This document shows, piece after piece, positions 36,379-49,344 of a stretch of DNA of 64,000 nucleotides. The notes beneath the pieces were generated by a model. It ran no database searches. It was given only the letters and a program-made list of their open reading frames with translations, and was not told the DNA's origin. Source of the DNA: Reticulascus tulasneorum (lineage: Eukaryota; Ascomycota; Sordariomycetes; Glomerellales; Reticulascaceae); contig LSAX01000001.1 in NCBI GenBank assembly GCA_001557505.1, positions 310,001 to 374,000 on the forward strand. Reading direction: 5' to 3'. The position numbers were made by a program, and so were the translations under genes. Each line of letters opens with the position of its first letter. Positions within the stretch are counted from its first letter, which is position 1.

Positions 36379-38436
36379 GCACGGATCTGGTATGGGGTAT
36401 TCGACTGCTGGGCGCTATCGGTATGGGTCGGAGGTGCGAATCGACCTGCTTTGATGGAGGTGGCAGGCAACGCAAGGCTTGATCCTCGGTAGCGGGACTG
36501 ACTAAAGGGCCGTTACAGGCATACAAGTGCTGCAGCCTAGGTAGAAATTCTATAGAGAGTATAGATATGGGTATAATCAGCTAGTCCTCGTGGTGTTTCA
36601 TCCGAGCTCCTCGTCATCGGGGATATCAAATGGTTTGTTGTTGTCGACGAGTGGAAGTCTTGATGACGGAATGGCGCTGACGGGGTTTGGGCTGTGGTGA
36701 AGTTCCGACTGTCGGTGGGGCGGGAAGGCTGCCGTTTATTTTACGCCTTCCCTGCTTCCATTGTTTTGCCGAAGCGATTAATTATTTTGGTGCAGTCGAG
36801 TCGAGGCGCCAAGGATCTTTCGCCGATCTTTAGCAAGTCACCAGCTCAATCTCCATAGCTCGACTTTGATCCAGCAACCGAATCAATCTGGATGAACATT
36901 GGACAGGTGGACAGGCTGTTCCGCATCTTGGACTCATGCTTTGACAATCGACTGATGTTTTCCCTTGCTGTTTCAAAAGCGCACCCATCAGGTCCTCTTC
37001 GCGCCCACCACTGCAAGGGACATACCTGAGGGCACACGAGCCGAGGTTCATAGAGAGCATCAAGAAACCTGGAATCAGAGGGCGAAATGCACCAAGGCCA
37101 ACTGGGGCAGTATTCTTTCCACCTATCTATAGTCATTATCCCACCCTGGGGTCTCTAGTGAGGCTGTGATGTTTCGCAAGCTCACACTTTCGGTTTCATA
37201 TCTCAACGGTCAGACTGGCAGAGTGCTGCTGGTGACAAGCCACTCACCTGAACTCTGACAGTCGACCACGGATATCACATCATGTCCTTGCAAGCTATGC
37301 TTCTCCTGACAGACTTTTTATCTTACCTCGGCCCTTCTAGAATGCAGCGTGAGGGGGGGGGGGGTCTCGCAAGAAACACTACTTCTTGGTAAAAGACACG
37401 GATGTGTTGACGCAGGTCAACCCCGTTCGCTTCAGCTAGTTTCAGCAATCAACTGCACCGCGATTGCTGCTTCTTGATGGCTGCCGAATTCGTATCCGTC
37501 ACGATATCACAGAAATGCTCCTGATGAGAAGAGAGCCAGGCCGAGATCGAACCCCAGGTCAGCAAAGGCAGTTGGAAATTCCTACAATCTTCAGATGATA
37601 TATGTCAAGCGCATATGGTGCGTCACTTATTAATGCATTTGCAACGGTCCATAAAGTATCCACTGAGCCTCCCCACAGGGTAGCAGCTTTTATGGTAGTA
37701 GTGTTTGTGTCCAAGCCACGTTCTTCCATTACGTCTAAGGAACACCCTCAGTAGTCTTGCGTTCTTCTGTCATTTGGCATCGAGGGCTTGGTTGCCTATG
37801 CTCTTTCCAGATATCGGCTCTGGATTTGGTGCTCTTAGGTTCTAGCTCATTGGTGAAACTGGGAATCCCCAGCCTTGGATCGACGCGGCACAGGGTGATC
37901 TGTGATCTGCGACCATTCTGAGCCTTGACCACAACGCTTGATTTCCCGATTTGGACAGACTTGCGATGCGAGTAGGATTCTCCAAGTGCCTGCGCGCAAC
38001 AAGTCGCTATGCAACCCAAAGACGGCAATATGTGTTGTTCCTAAACGCCAAGCGCGACTTGTTCTGAGACTCCTCGGCTCCTCTAGCGATTCGGCTGAGG
38101 TGAATGGCTGCCACATAGGTCACTCATGGGATGAAGGCAATTCATCTCTTTGGCTAACGCATGGACGAACGATGTCTTCAATACCGCATCACCGTCCCAA
38201 GTAAGCTCAACGTCGTAAAGGGAGGTATGGGCATGGACGAAAGGTTATAAAGAGGGCCAGAATCACCTCTCGACTTGATACTTCATCTCATTATCAGTCT
38301 CACTTACCTGAGGACAATCAATATAATACGGAAGTTGTCCCTGGCCAATACTCGCGCCAGCCCCAATACTACACTCTCATCCAGCTTCCTGAACCTTTGA
38401 AATCTCCCCACGATTCCCACACTTCAATACCGGAAG
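36379..38436. other. Gene-free stretch with G12 tract and cutinase promoter
   Basis: Divergent spacer between the VPS9 gene and the cutinase. It contains a run of 12 G at 37353-37364. A TATAAA box lies at 38246-38251, about 190 nt before the cutinase start. No gene is seen. Confidence 0.5.
38246..38251 (+). promoter_or_regulatory. TATA box of the cutinase gene
   Basis: TATAAA in a GGTTATAAAGAGG context, followed by a pyrimidine-rich leader before the ATG at 38437. Confidence 0.4.
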
Positions 38437-39179
38437 ATGAAGACTGCTATCACCAGCCTTGCGCTTGCGGCTCTCGCTGTTGCAAACCCCATCGATCGGC
38501 CGGAAATTGTAACCCGCCAGAGCAACGTTGGCATCGTCTCAAAGGAGTTCACTCAGGGCGGTTGCCGCGATATCATCATGATATTTGCGCGCGGATCAAC
38601 TGAAGTTGGCAACATGGGTACTGTTTGCGGGCCACCGACTGGCGAAGGTTTGAAGCAGAACTTCGGTGCCGACAACGTTGCTGTCGAGGGCGTCGATTAC
38701 GGCGCGCTTCTATCCACCAACTTTCTTCCTGGCGGAGCCGATCTCGCAGGCATCCGAGAGATGGAAGATCTTATTGCTCAAGCGAACCAGGAATGTCCTG
38801 ATTCTAAGCTCGTCGTTGGTGGTTACAGCCAAGGTGCCGCGCTCACGCATCGCGCTGTCGAGGGCCTGCCAGCTGCCCAAAAGGACCAGATCGCCGCTGC
38901 CTTCATGTTCGGAGACACGCAGAATCTCCAGGTATGTGGAACGGGGAAGTTCTCATTCTTCACGAACCCCTATGCTGACTACTCTGCCTCCAGGACAATG
39001 GACAAATCAATAACTTCCCTCCCGAAAAGACCAAGATTATATGCAACCCCGGCGATGCTGTCTGCCTCGGGACACTTACCATCTTGCCACCGCATCTAGA
39101 CTACGCACGCCGGGCCGACGAGATGGTGGACTTCCTCACTGCCCAGCTCCAGGCTGCTGGTGCCAAGCTCAAGAAATAG
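38437..39179 (+). CDS. Cutinase (CE5)
   Basis: Exons 38437-38931 and 38994-39179 give 226 residues. The signal peptide is MKTAITSLALAALAVA. A short pro-segment ends in the VTRQ-type dibasic region. The enzyme core has DIIMIFARGSTE with its oxyanion residues, the nucleophile elbow GYSQG (Ser131), CNPGDAVC with the catalytic Asp, and LPPHLDY with the catalytic His. Four conserved cysteines are present (GGC, TVC, ICN, AVC). The intron is phase 0, after the Gln of NLQ, at a position I recall from other cutinases. The enzyme hydrolyses cutin polyester of plant cuticle outside the cell. Confidence 0.93.
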
Positions 39180-39614
39180 GAACGGGGATTAGCTTTGGGT
39201 TAGGGGTATTGAGTTGGAGTGATGATGTGTTCGATGCATTTTGAATAAGGTTTGACGAAGATGGCTGGGGATGTCCATTTGTATCGCATGGTGTTAGCAT
39301 TTGCGGTTGACCCGGCGCAGCATGATACCATGGTTGTGATCCACGCGTTGATCGAAGTGGACGATGATAATAGTCAATGAGCATTTTGATGCTATGCTAT
39401 GCTATCTGTTAAAGTTCGCGCAAAGTGATAGTGGTTTGCTAGCAGTACTCCCGTGAGCTTGCGAAGGTACAATTCAGAAGTGCAATTTGCAGCGGACAGA
39501 CAACATTGCAGTAGGTATTCGGAGCAGAATTACATGGCTATGGGCATGACGTAGTGCCCTTGCGGCCCAGAATGATGTTGCCTGCCCAGTCAATGCGTTC
39601 TGTATTTGCTCTCT

Positions 39615-39653
<39 letters not shown>

Positions 39654-40114
39654 CCTTGTTCGGGATTTTGCGCGTAACAATGAAATCTCATCTCGAGATG
39701 GTGTCCGTCGGACACGGATACGGGAGATGTTCTCGAAGCATTCCGCACCACTGCAGCCATACTGCCTGATTTCCGGGTTAATAAAAGACTAATCTAGTCC
39801 ACTTCAGGACACCCCCCTACTACGTAGACTAGGGATGACAGGCGTCGGCCGTCGACATCCCCTGGAGTCAGTGATGCTCGAGTCATGAATGCGTGGTTTC
39901 TAGGCAGTCTTGCGTGAAATGGAAAGTTCAGGCTCCCACTATTCCATTCCGGCCCTCCACATTTCGAGCGGCATCTCTGCTGCTAGATCGAGCACCAAAG
40001 GAGGCTTTGGTACGGCAGTCTGCAAGAGGCACTGGGACAAAAGTCCTTAATCCTTGTAAATTCGTAATATGGGTATACCTGGTGCGTAGAAATACGAAAA
40101 AAATCGTAAACATG
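39180..40114. other. Gene-free stretch before the AT-rich block
   Basis: 3' region of the cutinase gene, then spacer with a CT microsatellite. GC content falls sharply from about 40080. Confidence 0.45.
39621..39650. repeat. (CT)15 microsatellite
   Basis: Fifteen uninterrupted CT units preceded by imperfect CTCTCCCTCC. Confidence 0.9.
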
Positions 40115-43100
40115 TAATTAAAAGTTGTTAGACCTCTTTCTTAGGGTTTCAATCCCTACATAATATTATACCATCTAGTATAACTTTATATATCTTTACC
40201 TATATATCTATATATCTATTAAACCTAACTCTATCTTTATATAATACTAACCGAACGTTTATAGTGGTATCCTTACTACCGAAATATAATATATCTATAA
40301 GTTAAACAGTTTCATCTAGAATAACTTATTTATAATTATTATAATACTAATTTGCTTACTTTTATATAAGCTTATATAGAAGATAAGGTTATCTATAATC
40401 TTATTAGTTTAGAAATAGTCAAAGTAATATAAAACCTTTTTTGATTAAACTTTTTATTAAGTAAAAATATATTTTATATTTTACTTATTTCTTAATCTAT
40501 ATGAATACGTGAAGGTTTTTATAATATTATAATTTAAAGGTTAAATATATATAAGATAAGTATTTGTTATATAAAGAAAGAACTAAAAAAGTTTTTTATT
40601 ATTAATATTAATATTTTATTATATATTACTAAATATTATAATAAGGAGGTTGGTTTATTAATAATAAAGATATATATAATTATATAAGTCTTTAAGAAGT
40701 TTAATATAAAAACTTAATTTAGACTAAATAATAACTATCTTTTATATTAACATATAATTATTAATATTATTAAATATTTTATAATAGATAAATCTTTTCT
40801 TATATAAAATTAAAAAATAATATTAATTATAAAGAAAAATCTTATTAATATCTTAGAATATTAAGATATTATATATAAAATTTAGGATATCTATATATTT
40901 CTAAATATAGTTAATATTCTAATTAATAAAGATAAATATAATTTTATATTAATATCTATAACTTTTAAAGAGCTTCTAAGTAATATTATTCTTTAGAAAA
41001 TATAATCTTAAAAACTAATTAACTATATAAATAAAAATAAACTTATATAAATCTAATTAATTTTCTTTATAATAAGTCAAAGCTAATAAAAGTAAAAAGA
41101 GTATTAAAAAAAGAGATTAAAGAAGAATATATAGAAAAAGAATAAGTTAAAGAAAAATAAATTAAAGAAAACCAAATTGAAAAAGAATAAATTAAAAAAG
41201 AATAAGATAAAGAAAAAAATAATAATAAAAGATTATATAAACCTAATTAACCTTAAAAGATAAAAATATATCTTTTTATAATAATATATAATAAGATATA
41301 AACTTAGTCATCATAGCTTTATTTTAAACGAAAACGTTTATATATTTTAATAGATAAATTAGATAAAGAAGATAATTAACGTTATTTTTCTATATCTTTA
41401 TCTTTATATTCATTTTTAATCTTAATTATACTAAGTTAATTAATATTAATTTATTATTAATTTAAACGTTATTAAATTTATTTAATTCCTTTAGTTAATA
41501 ATATAAGAAGTCTAATAGCTAGTTATATATCTTTATCTATATACATTTTCAAATAAAGCTATAAATATTTATATAAAGCAAACTAAAGATAAACCATTTT
41601 ACTAATAGATAATTATATTAGAAAATCTTTTATATAATTTAATATATCTTTATAAACTTATATTATAATAACCAGAAGAAAAATATCTAACTTAAATACA
41701 TCTTAGTTTAAAATATCTATCATTTTATAAATATATTCTTAATTAATTAGTTATATATAGTCTTATATAGTTTAAAGATTAAGCTGATAATATAAATACT
41801 AAGGTTTTCTATATATAATATATAAATAATTCTTCTATTAGCGAATACGATAAGAATTTTACATTTATATAAACAAAGAAAACTTTATATAGATAAAAAG
41901 TATATAAGTATAAAGAAGTATAATCTAGTCGAAAAGATGTATAAGATTATATAAGTTTTTTAAATATAAAAATCTAAAATATTCTTATATAATTTAATAT
42001 AACTTTATATATATATATTATAAAAACTTACTCTTTAGAATATAGATCGGCCTTAATAAAGATGGTTTTATTAGTTTTCAATCTTAACATTATAAATACT
42101 TTTTCCAAAGATCTAAATATTTTGAAACTTAACTAAAATTATATTATCATATATAATCTTTATATGATCTTATATAAGATATTAATAAACATTAGTAATA
42201 AATATTATTTCTTTACCACAGTCTAATTAAATAATATATAATATTATTTTATAAGCTTATAAGATTATAAAATATTATATAAGTATATTTCATAATATAT
42301 AAGTAGATATATTAACATAGAACTATATAATAAACTAAGAATATATATTAATACTTATATAGATCTTAAACCTATATAATAAAAGTTTATTATATATGTT
42401 TATCGACTAAATAAAGTTTAATCTTAATATAATCTAGCTTATATAACGATTCTAAATATTATTTAAACGTATAACAACTTTGTCTAAGAAGACTTTACGA
42501 TATATTATATAGAAAATATCTTGATTAATAATATAACCATATTAACATATAAATATATAAAGATATTTATATTTATACCTTTAAGCTATTTATATTTCAT
42601 CATCTATACCATTAAAAAAGTCAAAGGCTTTCTTCTATATAATTATAATCTATTCTATATCTTATTTATAAAATAACCTATTTTATCGACGTAAGACTTA
42701 TAAACTAGTTTTTAAGATTATAAACCTTTCTACTTATAGACGATAAAGTAATTTAGAATTATATAAGTTAATCTTAAAGAAAAATAAATAGATTTAACTA
42801 AGTAAATCTTTAGAAAAAACTATATAAATCTCCTAGATAAAGCTTTATTTTATAAATTATTAAGATAAAGTTTTTAATAAAACTTAATATAAGTAAGTAA
42901 TATATAAATATATATAGATTATATTATTTATCTACTTATCTGCTTATTTTAAAATAATATCTTTACGAAATAATAATAAGTTAATCTTTAATCGATTAAT
43001 TTGAAATATTAAGATAATCATTTATATATAATTATATATAAAATTATATAGATATATCTAGAGAAATATTTAATTAAACTTCTTAAGAAAAAAAAACCTA

Positions 43101-44350
43101 AACCTACCTACCCCTAGATATACCAAAATAACTATTATATAGTTTTATACGCTTTTATACGTTTTTTCTTATTATTATATAAGAAAAAAAAAGATCTAAC
43201 TTTAAAAAGTATATTTACTTACTTTTAAACATACTAGATGATCTACTTATTTAAATTTTTCTATATTATAATTAGCTATATAACCTTATATACATCTATA
43301 TAAGTTAATATATACCCTTTTTAAGCATAATTATAACCTCTTTAAGGATTTTTATGAAATTATAAAGTTATTTAATATTAAATATTTTAATATATAATAT
43401 AATCTTTTCAACTACTTTCGTATATTTTTATAATATACTAGTAGTTAAACCTAGACTAAACTTACGTTTAACTATATAAGTTAATATAGATAGATATATG
43501 ATTATATAGAGATATACCTTTTAATAAACATTTAGAAACATTATTATTATAACTATAATTAATATATATATCTTCGGTATAACTAATATAACTAACGAAG
43601 ACTTTATTTTTATTTTAATAATTAATATATATATTTATATTAAAATATATATCGTTATATATATATTTCTAGATTAAATTAGTATTTTATAATCACGTAA
43701 GGTTTAGATTAAGAATAATTATATATATACCTTAAAACTTAAGCTTAAACGAGAGTATTTATTATAACTAAGATTTATATATTAATATATAACCTTATAT
43801 ATTATTATATAAATATTTATAATCTTATAATTACCTAAAAAGGCTTTTCTAATTATAAATAAAAACGTAAAAAAAGATATTAGATCTATTAGCCTATATA
43901 TACCATCTTACTAGCTTATATATACCTATAAAAGCCTAAGTAATTATATTTAGACTTATAAACTTTCTTAGCTATTTATTTAGAATTATAAATAGTTATA
44001 TATCACTAATCTTATTTAGAATAAATATATTTATATCTATTTAAATATAATTATATCCATATAAGTTTATATAAGATTGAAAAACGTAAAATAAAACCGT
44101 TTATAATTATATATTTATATTAATAATTATATAACTATATATAAATATATAAATAAAAATAAGAAATAGGTAATAGAAACCCTAAAATTAATCTATTCTT
44201 ATCTAGAATTCTATAATTTCCTTAAAATATAAGAAATTACGAAATCTATATTAGAAATAAATAATTCTAAGGTTTCTTGATCGGCTATATTTAATAAAGG
44301 ATATTTCTTACTAATAACTATATAATGTTATATAGTAAGGTGATGGTTTA
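40115..44350. repeat. AT-rich isochore, RIP-degraded repeat DNA
   Basis: About 4.2 kb composed almost wholly of A and T, with TpA-rich words. The change in composition is abrupt at both edges and no intact frame remains. At about 41120-41230, lysine/glutamate-like codons alternate with TAA exactly where CAA (Gln) would be expected, as C-to-T mutation gives. This fits RIP of a former transposon. No terminal repeats could be recognised. TGTTAG at about 40127 could be a degraded LTR start. Confidence 0.8.
42809..43180 (+). mobile_element. Relic of a Copia-type reverse transcriptase
   Basis: Reading one continuous plus frame through the stops gives Copia pol landmarks in the correct order. At 42809 is LxKKLYKSPR (compare the SLYGLKQAPR region). 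At 42911 is YIDYII at the YVDD active-site position. At 43052 is IYLEKYLIKLLKK (compare IYLSQEKYIEKLL). Then KPKPTYP and, at 43121, YQ followed by LYA (compare YRxAIGSLMYA). All anchors are in the same phase and roughly at the expected spacings. TAA/TAG codons stand at likely Gln or Trp positions. The element is long dead. Confidence 0.65.
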
Positions 44351-45144
44351 AGGCAAGCTGATATATAATTGTGGGTTGTTTACAGGGAAGAAAGAAAAGA
44401 AGAAATTTACAAAAGCGGGTGTTAGGATAATAGACGGTAGAGGGGCAGAAAAGTAGGGCTATTTTTATGAATTTGTATGTAGCTATTCAATAAAAATTTC
44501 TATTTGTCTAAATATGTACTAGTCCGTTTTTTGCTGGAGGGGTCGTTGCAGTAACAAAAGACTTTTGTCCCAGTGGCTCCTGCAGACTGCCGTACTTTGG
44601 CACTATCGAGAGGCGCTTTCGGGGCTGGATCCGTCCATAGTGCTGCTGGTGGGAGGTGTCTCGGAGGACTAGTCCCACGTGGGGCAGATCAGCGATTTGG
44701 ACGGGGAAATCTGGCATGGGTTTTGGGCCAATTCCCTGCTTTGGATGTTGGTTTACGGGCTACGCGCCACCTTGGCGACTCCACGCGTGGGTTGGTTATC
44801 TGACCAGGCGGGAATACAAGTGTGTCTCCTAGCCGCTCTTGGGATTACCCATTCTCTCCTTCGTCAGTTCGAGTTTAACAGAGGTTAAGATGATGAACAA
44901 GAGGAGCTGTTTCGGCTGTCGCGTACATGGTCGAACTTGATGCGCCGAGCCCAATTGACTGTCTTTCATCCTCGATCGATCGACATCGAATACGTTCTGA
45001 CCAGCCCGATACGAGATCCGTCGTAATCGCAAACCCACATTTTCGCTCGCTGATTGTTTAGTCCGTTTCAATCATTTTGCAATGAGTCCATCAATCTGAA
45101 TACAAGGACTTGGACATGTCACTCGCTCAACCGATCAATTTACA
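44351..45144. other. Transition from AT-rich block to flippase promoter
   Basis: GC content recovers from about 44400-44550. The remainder is the upstream region of the P4-ATPase gene. No gene is seen. Confidence 0.45.
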
Positions 45145-48100
45145 ATGAAAGCAGAAGAGCCTGCGGAAGCGGGGCATCAGGATCAGAAGCACCCTCAATC
45201 CTCGGGCGACCAGCAAAGGTCGGGATGGTTTGGCGGAGAAGCGACTCGTCATACGCTCTCACGATGCAAGACCTTCGTCGTGGAAACCGTTCTAAGGCAG
45301 CGGCCGCTTCCCCCATCGAAGGATGGCCGTCACATACCGCTCGCTGTTGGCCATTGCCCACCACTCGCTGACGAAAGACGAGGGGGTCATCCATACATCT
45401 CGAACGTCATCCGAACCTCCCGATACACCGTGTACGACTTCGTGCCGAAGCAACTGATGTTCCAATTCACTCGTTTAGGGAACTTTTATTTTCTGTGCGT
45501 CGGCGTCCCTCAGACAATTCCCGGCCTGAGCACAACTGGAAATTTTACCACCATTCTCCCGCTGCTCGTCTTCGTCCTCGTGACCATTGCGAAAGAAGGC
45601 TACGACGACTATAAGCGCCACCGGCTTGACAAGGTGGAGAATGCCAACGCAGCCACTGTCCTAGGAGAGGGGATGGACGAGACGCCACGGACGAACGGGT
45701 GGCTACCCGGAGGATGGGGGACGAAGGATAACCTGATACAGACCTGCGAAGAAGACGGTGGGGGCGTTTCTTGGAAGAAGACCAAATGGGCCAGCCTCAA
45801 AGTTGGCGACGTCATCAAGCTGGTACGCGACGAGCCGGTTCCTGCCGACATCATCCTGCTGCACGCAGACGGGGAGAATGGACTCGCATACATCGAAACC
45901 ATGGCCCTTGATGGCGAAACGAACCTCAAGAGCAAGCAAGTGTCCAGCTCGCTCAAAGGATGCGACACGATCCAGGGCATCACTGCCTGCAAGGCAGACT
46001 TTGTCCTCGAGGACCCCAACCCGGATTTGTACCGGTTCGATGGGAGGGTCAGCGTGAATGGGGAAGTACTGCCGTTGACTGTGAACGAAGTCATATATCG
46101 TGGCAGCGTACTGCGGAATACCGTATGCGCCATCGGAATGGTCATCAACACGGGTGAAGAATGCAAGATACGGCTTAACGCAAATCAGCACCCGAAGGCA
46201 AAAAAGCCAGCTCTGGAGACCGTGTCCAACAAGATTGTGCTCACACTGGCACTATACGTCCTGATTCTCTCATTTGGGTGTTTCGGAGGGTATGTCATGT
46301 GGCAGCAGTCGGAGGAGCGGTTCTCCTGGTATCTCAGCGGCGCCAAGGTCAAATACCACGAGATCATCATCGGCTACATCATTCAGTTCAACAACGTCAT
46401 CCCGCTAGCACTCTACGTCAGCCTGGAAATCACCAAAGTCGGCCAGCTGCTGATGCTAAACTCCGACGTCGAGATGTACGACGAAGAGACCGACACGCCG
46501 GCTAGGTGTAATACCAACACGATCCTCGAGAACTTGGGGCAGGTTGGCTATATCTTCACCGACAAGACCGGAACACTGACGGAAAACGTCATGAAGTTCC
46601 GGAAGTTGAGCATTGCCGGAACATCCTGGCTTCATGAGACGGATATCCAGCCCGATGGCCAGGATGCTGACTTGCCGTACAACGATATCAAGATCACTTC
46701 GGATACATCAACTGAGGAAGTCACCTCTGGCATAATACCTGAGATCCGAATCCCTGGACCGCCGTCAATCTCACCGGGCAGGCCCTCGATGGCAAGACGG
46801 TCGTCCTCACATTGGCGATCCACTGGACGTCCCGACCATATTCAGCCAGAGGTCTCAACGCGCGATCTCCTCGATTACATGAAGCTCAGACCACACTCTG
46901 TCTTCGCAAGGAAGGCCAAAGACTACATTCTAGCCATGGCTCTCTGCCATACTTGCCTCCCCGAAATCAAAGACGGCAAGGTCAATTTCCAGGCATCTTC
47001 GCCAGACGAGCTTGCAATTGTTGAGGCTGCTCAGGAGCTCGGCTATGCTGTCACCCAGCGGACGCCTCAGCACATCACGATCCGCGTCGATGACGAGAGC
47101 GGCGAGGAGCGCAATATGCGGTTCGAGATACTTGATGTCATAGAGTTCAGCAGCAAACGAAAGAGGATGACGGTCATAGTTCGATATCCCGATGGGAGGA
47201 TATCGATCATCTGCAAGGGTGCGGATTCTGTCATCTTACCTCGGCTGAAGCTTGCCAATCTCGCTCTCCAGAAGGCCAACGAAGTGAGGAAGAGCGCAGA
47301 CCTGGAACACGAGCTCCTGCGACGCAGCGAGCAGCATGAGCCTCGAAATAGCTTTGGGGGGCGACCCAGCCTGTCGTTACGAAGGAGCATAGGAATAGCC
47401 CGGAACGCGCCTGGCAGCCTCAGACGGCCAGTCGTGGATCGCAGCAAGTCTTTTGAGGCGAGCAAGGTTCGGAAGTCGGAGGACCTGCTTCGGCCGTCCT
47501 TGGCCGTCCGAACCGTCTCCTTCGATGGTCCTGCCGCCCCATTGCAATCGCACACTCCCGAGAAATTCGCCTTCCTCGACGACGCTTCGATCGCAAACGA
47601 CGCCGCGGTTTTCACACGATGCTTCAAGCATCTCGACGACTTCGCCACGGAAGGCTTACGGACTCTTCTCTTCGCACAGAAGTTCCTGTCCGAGCAGGAG
47701 TACCAGACATGGAAGAAGAGTTTCCACGCGGCCAGCACCAGCCTCATCGACCGACAGGAGCAGATCGAAACCGTGGCGGATGTGATCGAGCAGTCGTTCA
47801 ACCTGATCGGCGCGTCGGCCATCGAAGACAAACTGCAAAAGGGGGTCCCCGAGACCATTGATAAGCTCCGGCGGGCGAACATAAAGATCTGGATGTTGAC
47901 CGGAGACAAGCGCGAGACGGCCATCAACATTGCGCATTCGGCTCGTATCTGCAAGCCTGGATCGGATCTGTTCACACTGGACGTGGCCAAGGGGGATTTG
48001 GAAGCGCAGCTGATTGCTGTCACGGAGGACTTGCGGGCCGGCTCGATTCACAGCGTCGTCGTAATCGACGGTCACACGCTGGCAGCCATCGAACAATCAC

Positions 48101-49344
48101 CGGTGCTCTCATCCAGGTTCTACGCCGTCATGCCTCTCGTGGATTCCGTGATCTGCTGCCGAGCCTCGCCCGCTCAGAAGGCTTTGCTCGTCAGTACCGT
48201 CAGAGCCCGACTCCGCACCTCCAAGGGCCACATGAACCGCGGTCTCACCCTGGCCATCGGGGACGGAGCAAACGATCTCGCCATGATTTCAGCCAGCCAC
48301 GTTGGCGTGGGCATCTCGGGCAAGGAAGGTCTGCAGGCTGCTCGTGTTGCGGACTACGCAATTGCGCAATTCAGTTTCCTCCAAAGGCTGCTACTAGTCC
48401 ACGGTCGCTGGAACTACGTCCGCACCGCCAAGTTTATCCTCTGCACGTTCTGGAAGGAGCTGTTCTTCTACCTCCCGACAGCTATATACCAGCGGGACAA
48501 CGGCTACACTGGAACATCATTGTACGAATCGGCCAGCTTGACGGTCTTCAACACCCTCTTCACCAGTCTCTGCGTCATTTGCATGGGCATATGGGAGCAG
48601 GACTTGAGTGCGGACACTTTGCTCGCGGTGCCGGAGCTCTACGTCTACGGCCAGCGCAACATGGGACTTAATCTAGGGAAATACGGGGCTTGGATGCTCG
48701 CGGCTGCATGCGAGGGCGTCATAGCATGGTTCGGAGTCTGGGCTGGTTATGTCTGGTTTGCGACTTCGAGCGACCAGGGCTTGTTTGCGGTTGGTGATCT
48801 TGCTTTCACAGTGGGAGTGGTGTGGATCAATTGGAAGCTATTGTACGTCTCGGGCATCCCCTACCATTAACGAAGCAGAAGCTAATCTGTCCGCAGCATC
48901 ATCGAGACGCATTACAAGTCCACCGTCGTCATGGGCTCTTTCCTCATCACGGTCTCCGGCTGGTTCGCCTGGAACGGCTTCCTCTCCGGGATCTACGCCC
49001 GCTCGCCGTCGCCGTACTCCGTGCGGGACGGCTTCTCCAAGACGTTCGGGCGCGATCCGATGTGGTGGCTGACGCTGATCGTCGTGGTGATGGTGCTGAT
49101 ACTGGCGGAGATGTTGTTCAAGACCGTCAAGCGGAACATGATCCTCGCGGGACAGTGGAAGTGGCCGCCATGGAAGCGGGGCGGGTTGGAGGATTCGATC
49201 GAGGAGTGGAATTTGGAGCTGTGGCAGGAGCTGGAGAAGGATCCTATTATTAGGGAGCGGTTAAGGAGGATGGCAAGGGACGACTATGGTAATGATGACG
49301 ATGACGGAGACGACGATGAGGTGGGATTGGATAGAGACTCATGA
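45145..49344 (+). CDS. P4-ATPase phospholipid flippase, Dnf3-like
   Basis: Exons 45145-48842 and 48897-49344 give 1381 residues. It translocates phospholipids to the cytosolic leaflet of Golgi/endosomal or plasma membranes, usually with a Cdc50-type partner. Visible features start with RYTVYDFVPKQLMFQF before the first helix pair. Next are the actuator motif ALDGETNLK and the phosphorylation loop FTDKTGTLTEN (Asp473). Nucleotide-domain motifs include SSPDELAIVEAA, KGADSVI and WMLTGDKRETAI. The hinge is GDGANDLAMI and the last helices close with a charged, Asp-rich tail. A Ser/Arg-rich insertion lies in the N domain (about residues 720-790). The closest yeast type is Dnf3, judged from the N-terminal region. 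The gene starts less than 0.8 kb from the AT-rich block but is intact. Confidence 0.92.

Noticed and set aside
37541..37600. B-box-like GGTTCGAT on the minus strand, possible tRNA
   Set aside because: The T-stem does not pair and there is no A-box or acceptor stem at the proper distance.
38397..39013. Alternate-frame ORFs over the cutinase
   Set aside because: They overlap the intact cutinase frame and lack its motifs.
40127..44430. TGTTAG near 40127 and near 44419 as Copia LTR ends
   Set aside because: The flanking bases do not match each other, and no target-site duplication or long terminal repeat could be seen.
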